A stretch of DNA of 7,044 nt, from positions 1 to 7,044 of the forward strand of contig JAKRWB010000302.1 of NCBI GenBank assembly GCA_022353185.1, given 5' to 3'. The stretch comes from ANME-2 cluster archaeon. GTDB lineage: Archaea > Halobacteriota > Methanosarcinia > Methanosarcinales > Methanocomedenaceae. Below are positions 5,437 through 7,044 of the stretch, piece by piece. How positions within the stretch are numbered: position 1 is the stretch's first letter; every line of letters starts with the position of its first letter. The notes under the pieces were generated by a model. That model did no database searches. It saw nothing but the letters and a program-made list of their open reading frames with translations, and had not been told where the DNA came from. Made by a program: the position numbers and the translations under genes.

Positions 5437-5772
5437 AATCATTAAAACAACGAAAATTCATCCTTTCCAGCCTTCTGACAAAACATGTTCAAACTAAATA
5501 CCTTCTTCTCACGCATCATGTCCATCGAGCCAATACGGCGGCAGAGCATAGTGTCGCTTATCTGGCAGATTGCACTTACTTTCATCGGCTTTTTAAGTAC
5601 AATATACTTCGCACACGCGGTGGGTGCAGATGTTCTGGGTGCGTATTTCCTGTTTTTAGCATATTTCAGCACCATTAGTATTATGACCGACGGCGGTTTT
5701 GGCAGTGCGGCAATAAAGCGCCTCAGTGAGGGGGAAGAGCAGGATACATATTTCAGTGCATTCTTTGTGCTT
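5437..5772 (+). repeat. Direct repeat, flippase 5' segment, copy B
   Basis: This is the partner of 4218-4554, in the same orientation and about 1.2 kb downstream. The distance from the AACGAAAATTCAT motif to the ATG is 36 bases here and 37 in copy A. Similarity ends at codon 96, where this copy meets a TAA. Confidence 0.85.
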
Positions 5773-5775
5773 TAA
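5485..5775 (+). pseudogene. Truncated polysaccharide flippase, fragment B
   Basis: This 96-codon frame is the same flippase N-terminus as fragment A, with substitutions scattered mostly in the membrane segments and loop (for example TDGGFGSAAIKRLSEGEE). Two hydrophobic segments remain, at about 21-43 and 46-68. The frame ends in TAA just where the third would begin. It keeps the 5' leader and start codon, so it could be transcribed, but it can encode no transporter. The following 97 bases are AT-rich and contain only a promoter-like region for the PemI/PemK pair. As with fragment A, a TA operon is the next gene. Whether A and B derive from one intact flippase gene elsewhere in the genome cannot be seen here. 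Confidence 0.85.
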
Positions 5776-5861
5776 AAACGGATAAGGCTAATAACTAAGC
5801 ATGACTAAATATGATGTGATTAAAATATGCTGTGTCTTTAAAATTACCAAATGAGTTTCAG

Positions 5862-5865
5862 GGTG
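5862..5865 (+). promoter_or_regulatory. GGTG ribosome-binding site of PemI-like gene
   Basis: GGTG lies seven bases before the ATG at 5873 and supports that start. A/T boxes at 5821-5829 and 5836-5845 are possible TATA elements; only the upstream one leaves the RBS inside the transcript. Confidence 0.45.
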
Positions 5866-5872
5866 TTTAAGA

Positions 5873-6082
5873 ATGCAAATCTCACATAAATATAATGAAG
5901 AAATATTCAATGAGGTCAAAGATCTGTCAGATGAGCAAATAGCCAGCCTTATGAAAATTATTCACATATTTAAAGAATCGATTATCCGCCAGAGAGAGTT
6001 AGATTTTAGACTTCAAAAGGAATTTGAAGAATGGGACCGACTCAGCGATGAAGCTCTTCTGAACTTCGAGGACACTTTATAA
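5873..6082 (+). CDS. PemI-like small antitoxin
   Basis: This 69-residue protein is mostly helical and very charged. A first half (NEEIFNEVKDLSDEQIASLMKII) is followed by KESIIRQRELDFRLQKEFEE and an acidic tail WDRLSDEALLNFEDTL. I do not recognise a named family with certainty. The position directly before a PemK toxin, the size and the acidic C-terminal tail, which would suit binding a basic toxin groove, all point to an antitoxin. It lacks an obvious AbrB/MazE-type DNA-binding N-terminus, so how the operon is regulated is unclear. The GGTG site upstream fixes the start. The stop TAA shares its last A with the toxin ATG, a one-base overlap that suggests coupled translation. Confidence 0.7.
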   Translation: MQISHKYNEEIFNEVKDLSDEQIASLMKIIHIFKESIIRQRELDFRLQKEFEEWDRLSDEALLNFEDTL

Positions 6083-6420
6083 TGCGAGAGGGAGACATCT
6101 ATCTGGTGGAAATTCCATCGTCAGGCGGACACGAACAAGCTGGACAGAGACCGGCTATCATAGTACAGGTATCCAGTTTAGAAAGGCTGCCGACTGTTTT
6201 AATAGTTCCTCTCACTTCTAAGCTCAGAGCAGCAGATTTCCCTTTTACTTTTATAATCGAACCTGACAATCTCAATAATCTTAATGTGGTTTCAGTGGCT
6301 CTGGTATTCCAATTAAGAGCAATAGATAAAAGACGCATGAAAAACAAGATTGGGAAAATAGAGCAGATTAAATTGGAGCTTTTGAAACAAAGGTTGAAAG
6401 AAATTATGGGATTGAAATAG
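6082..6420 (+). CDS. PemK/MazF family mRNA interferase toxin
   Basis: This 112-residue protein has the full PemK/MazF layout. The N-terminal strand GDIYLVEIP (4-12) is followed by the signature GGHEQAGQRPAIIVQ (15-29), with Arg23 in the G-x-R-P motif used for catalysis in the family. VLIVPLTSKLRAADFP (39-54) supplies the conserved Thr/Ser, and VVSVALVFQLRAIDKRRM leads to a C-terminal helix. MazF-type toxins cut mRNA at short specific sequences; the target cannot be predicted here. All motif positions are intact. The start is the ATG that overlaps the antitoxin stop by one base. A 7-bp hairpin follows about 20 bases after the stop. It is the last TA gene before the third gmd copy. Confidence 0.92.
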   Translation: MREGDIYLVEIPSSGGHEQAGQRPAIIVQVSSLERLPTVLIVPLTSKLRAADFPFTFIIEPDNLNNLNVVSVALVFQLRAIDKRRMKNKIGKIEQIKLELLKQRLKEIMGLK

Positions 6421-6441
6421 TAAATACGCAACTTTCAATAA

Positions 6442-6466
6442 ATAAAGCTAACTCCGCTTGCTTTAT
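6442..6466 (+). terminator. Hairpin after the PemK gene
   Basis: ATAAAGC (6442-6448) pairs perfectly with GCTTTAT (6460-6466) across an 11-base loop, starting 21 bases after the toxin stop. The stem is AT-rich and lacks a following T-run, so it may act as a weak terminator or RNA-stabilising hairpin rather than an intrinsic terminator. Confidence 0.35.
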
Positions 6467-6472
6467 ACTCCA

Positions 6473-6499
6473 TAAAAAAGCGCCGTCTTCGACGGTTTT
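6473..6499. terminator. Bidirectional terminator-like hairpin
   Basis: CCGTC (6483-6487) and GACGG (6491-6495) form a stem with a TTC loop, followed by TTTT on the + strand. An A-run (about 6473-6479) before the stem gives a T-run after the hairpin on the - strand. This symmetry fits a shared terminator, here ending the PemIK transcript from the left. Archaeal termination often needs only T-runs, so the hairpin may have another role. Confidence 0.45.
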
Positions 6500-6556
6500 C
6501 AGCATCTGCCGCGCAGGGAGGAGGCGCTGCTGTTCGCTTCGCTCACAGCATGGTTT
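6500..6556. other. GC-rich structured island, possible ncRNA
   Basis: This short GC-rich stretch in an AT-rich spacer contains several stems. CTGC/GCAG pairs at 6506-6516, and TGCTGT/ACAGCA pairs at 6528-6550 with an internal GC/GC pair around a TTC loop. AGCGCC (6479-6484) can pair over long range with GGCGCT (6523-6528). In AT-rich archaea, GC-rich islands of this kind can mark non-coding RNA. It could also be part of a mobile-element end. I see no reading frame that explains it. Confidence 0.35.
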
Positions 6557-6618
6557 TGGTAACGCAATAAGGGAAGGTTCAGGAACGCATCTGGAGACAT
6601 AATAATACCTGCGAAGCA

Positions 6619-6735
6619 GTGAAGACAGATATCACAAGAGCGAGGAAAATCTTAAAATGGGAACCAAAAGTTCCGCTTGAGCAGAGATTAAAATAAACAA
6701 TAAAATACTTTAAGGATGTTGTAATAAGGTATTAA
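6619..6735 (+). pseudogene. 3' remnant of a nucleotide-sugar epimerase gene
   Basis: Read from 6619, the frame gives VKTDITRARKILKWEPKVPL, EQRLK, a stop (6694-6696), then TIKYFKDVVIRY and a second stop (6733-6735). This is the characteristic C-terminal helix region of extended short-chain dehydrogenase/reductases such as UDP-glucuronate decarboxylases and dTDP-glucose dehydratase-like epimerases: D-I-s-K-A-r-x-x-L-G-W-x-P-k-v-x-L-e-e-G-l-x-x-T-i-x-Y-F. The catalytic and nucleotide-binding parts are absent upstream, and the in-frame TAA shows that even this tail has decayed. It ends one base before the ATG of gmd copy 3, so that gene may once have been directly coupled to it. The exact enzyme cannot be named from the tail alone. 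Confidence 0.7.
6726..6730 (+). promoter_or_regulatory. RBS of gmd copy 3
   Basis: AAGGT lies six bases before the ATG at 6737 and overlaps the end of the decayed epimerase frame, as expected if the two genes were once one operon. Confidence 0.4.
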
Positions 6736-6736
6736 A

Positions 6737-7044
6737 ATGAATAAAAAAGCTCTCATAACCGGAATCACAGGTCAGGACGGCGCATATCTCGCCGAGTTCC
6801 TGCTAAACAAAGGATACATCGTACACGGCATAAAGCGCCGCTCCTCATCGTTCAACACCCAGCGCATAGACCACCTGTACAAAGACCCCCACGAGAGGAA
6901 CGTGAATTTCTTCATGCACTACGGCGACCTGACCGATTCCACGAACCTGATCAGGATTGTCCAGGAGGTTCAGCCTGACGAGATATACAACCTGGCCGCC
7001 CAGAGCCATGTGCAGGTTTCTTTTGAAACACCTGAATACACCGC
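6737..7044 (+). CDS. gmd: GDP-mannose 4,6-dehydratase, copy 3, 5' part
   Basis: The first 102 codons of a third gmd run off the window edge without any stop or frameshift. The frame shows the dinucleotide-binding motif TGITGQDGAYLAEF and the KRRSSSFNTQRI cofactor loop that copy 1 has lost. It also has FFMHYGDLTDSTNLIRIV, with the Ser that is Phe in copy 2, and PDEIYNLAAQSHVQVSFE. It ends before the sites where copies 1 and 2 share a base deletion, and before the catalytic Tyr/Lys, so functionality is open. The N-terminus (MNKKALITGIT) differs from the other copies in its first codons. It is the best candidate for the working gene that makes GDP-4-keto-6-deoxymannose at this locus and could be a donor for gene conversion. 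An RBS (AAGGT) is six bases upstream. Confidence 0.9.
   Translation, partial: MNKKALITGITGQDGAYLAEFLLNKGYIVHGIKRRSSSFNTQRIDHLYKDPHERNVNFFMHYGDLTDSTNLIRIVQEVQPDEIYNLAAQSHVQVSFETPEYT

Noticed and set aside
6099..6431. A 110-codon - strand gene opposite PemK
   Set aside because: It is the antisense of a clear PemK/MazF gene, with no family motif and no RBS evidence.
338..7044. Insertion sequence or transposon as the cause of the rearrangements
   Set aside because: No transposase, integrase or recombinase motif was found in any frame, and no clear terminal inverted repeats with target duplications flank the TA modules.

Overview
The window looks archaeal, most likely from the Methanosarcinales/ANME-2 group of methane-metabolising Euryarchaeota. 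This is inference from AT-rich spacers with TATA-like boxes, GGTG/GAGG ribosome-binding sites, GTG and TTG starts, and UPF0175 + DUF3368 pairs, which are common in archaea and cyanobacteria. No rRNA, tRNA or phylogenetic marker gene is present, so this stays tentative.

Layout, all on the + strand: (1) a heavily decayed GDP-mannose 4,6-dehydratase gene (gmd copy 1, 338-1123); (2) a UPF0175/DUF3368 toxin-antitoxin (TA) pair (1245-1986); (3) a short remnant resembling the start of a UDP-GlcNAc 2-epimerase gene (about 2069-2122); (4) gmd copy 2 (2257-3290), nearly full length but broken by a 1-base deletion and a nonsense codon; (5) a second, diverged UPF0175/DUF3368 pair (3369-4117); (6) a 5' fragment of a polysaccharide flippase gene (4267-4629); (7) hicBA (4709-5148); (8) a second 5' fragment of the same flippase (5485-5775); (9) a PemI-like/PemK (MazF-family) pair (5873-6420); (10) a GC-rich structured spacer and a sugar-epimerase 3' remnant (about 6442-6735); (11) the intact 5' end of a third gmd copy (6737 to the window edge).

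The only genes that look intact are eight TA genes in four antitoxin-first, overlapping operons, plus the visible part of gmd copy 3. Everything else is debris of a surface-polysaccharide locus (GDP-deoxyhexose synthesis, UDP-sugar epimerisation, glycan export). The gene order alternates: gmd fragment, TA, gmd fragment, TA, flippase fragment, TA, flippase fragment, TA, gmd. Every interval between two like-oriented repeats contains at least one TA module. A deletion by recombination between the repeats would therefore also remove a TA module. My main hypothesis is that the TA modules stabilise, or were selected within, a recombination-prone glycan locus. The alternative is that this is simply a hotspot where TA genes and dead glycan genes pile up.

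The gmd copies also show lesions that can be placed in relative order, a shared frameshift that points to duplication after inactivation or to gene conversion, and a sharp change in codon-third-position usage between the two ends of the gene.
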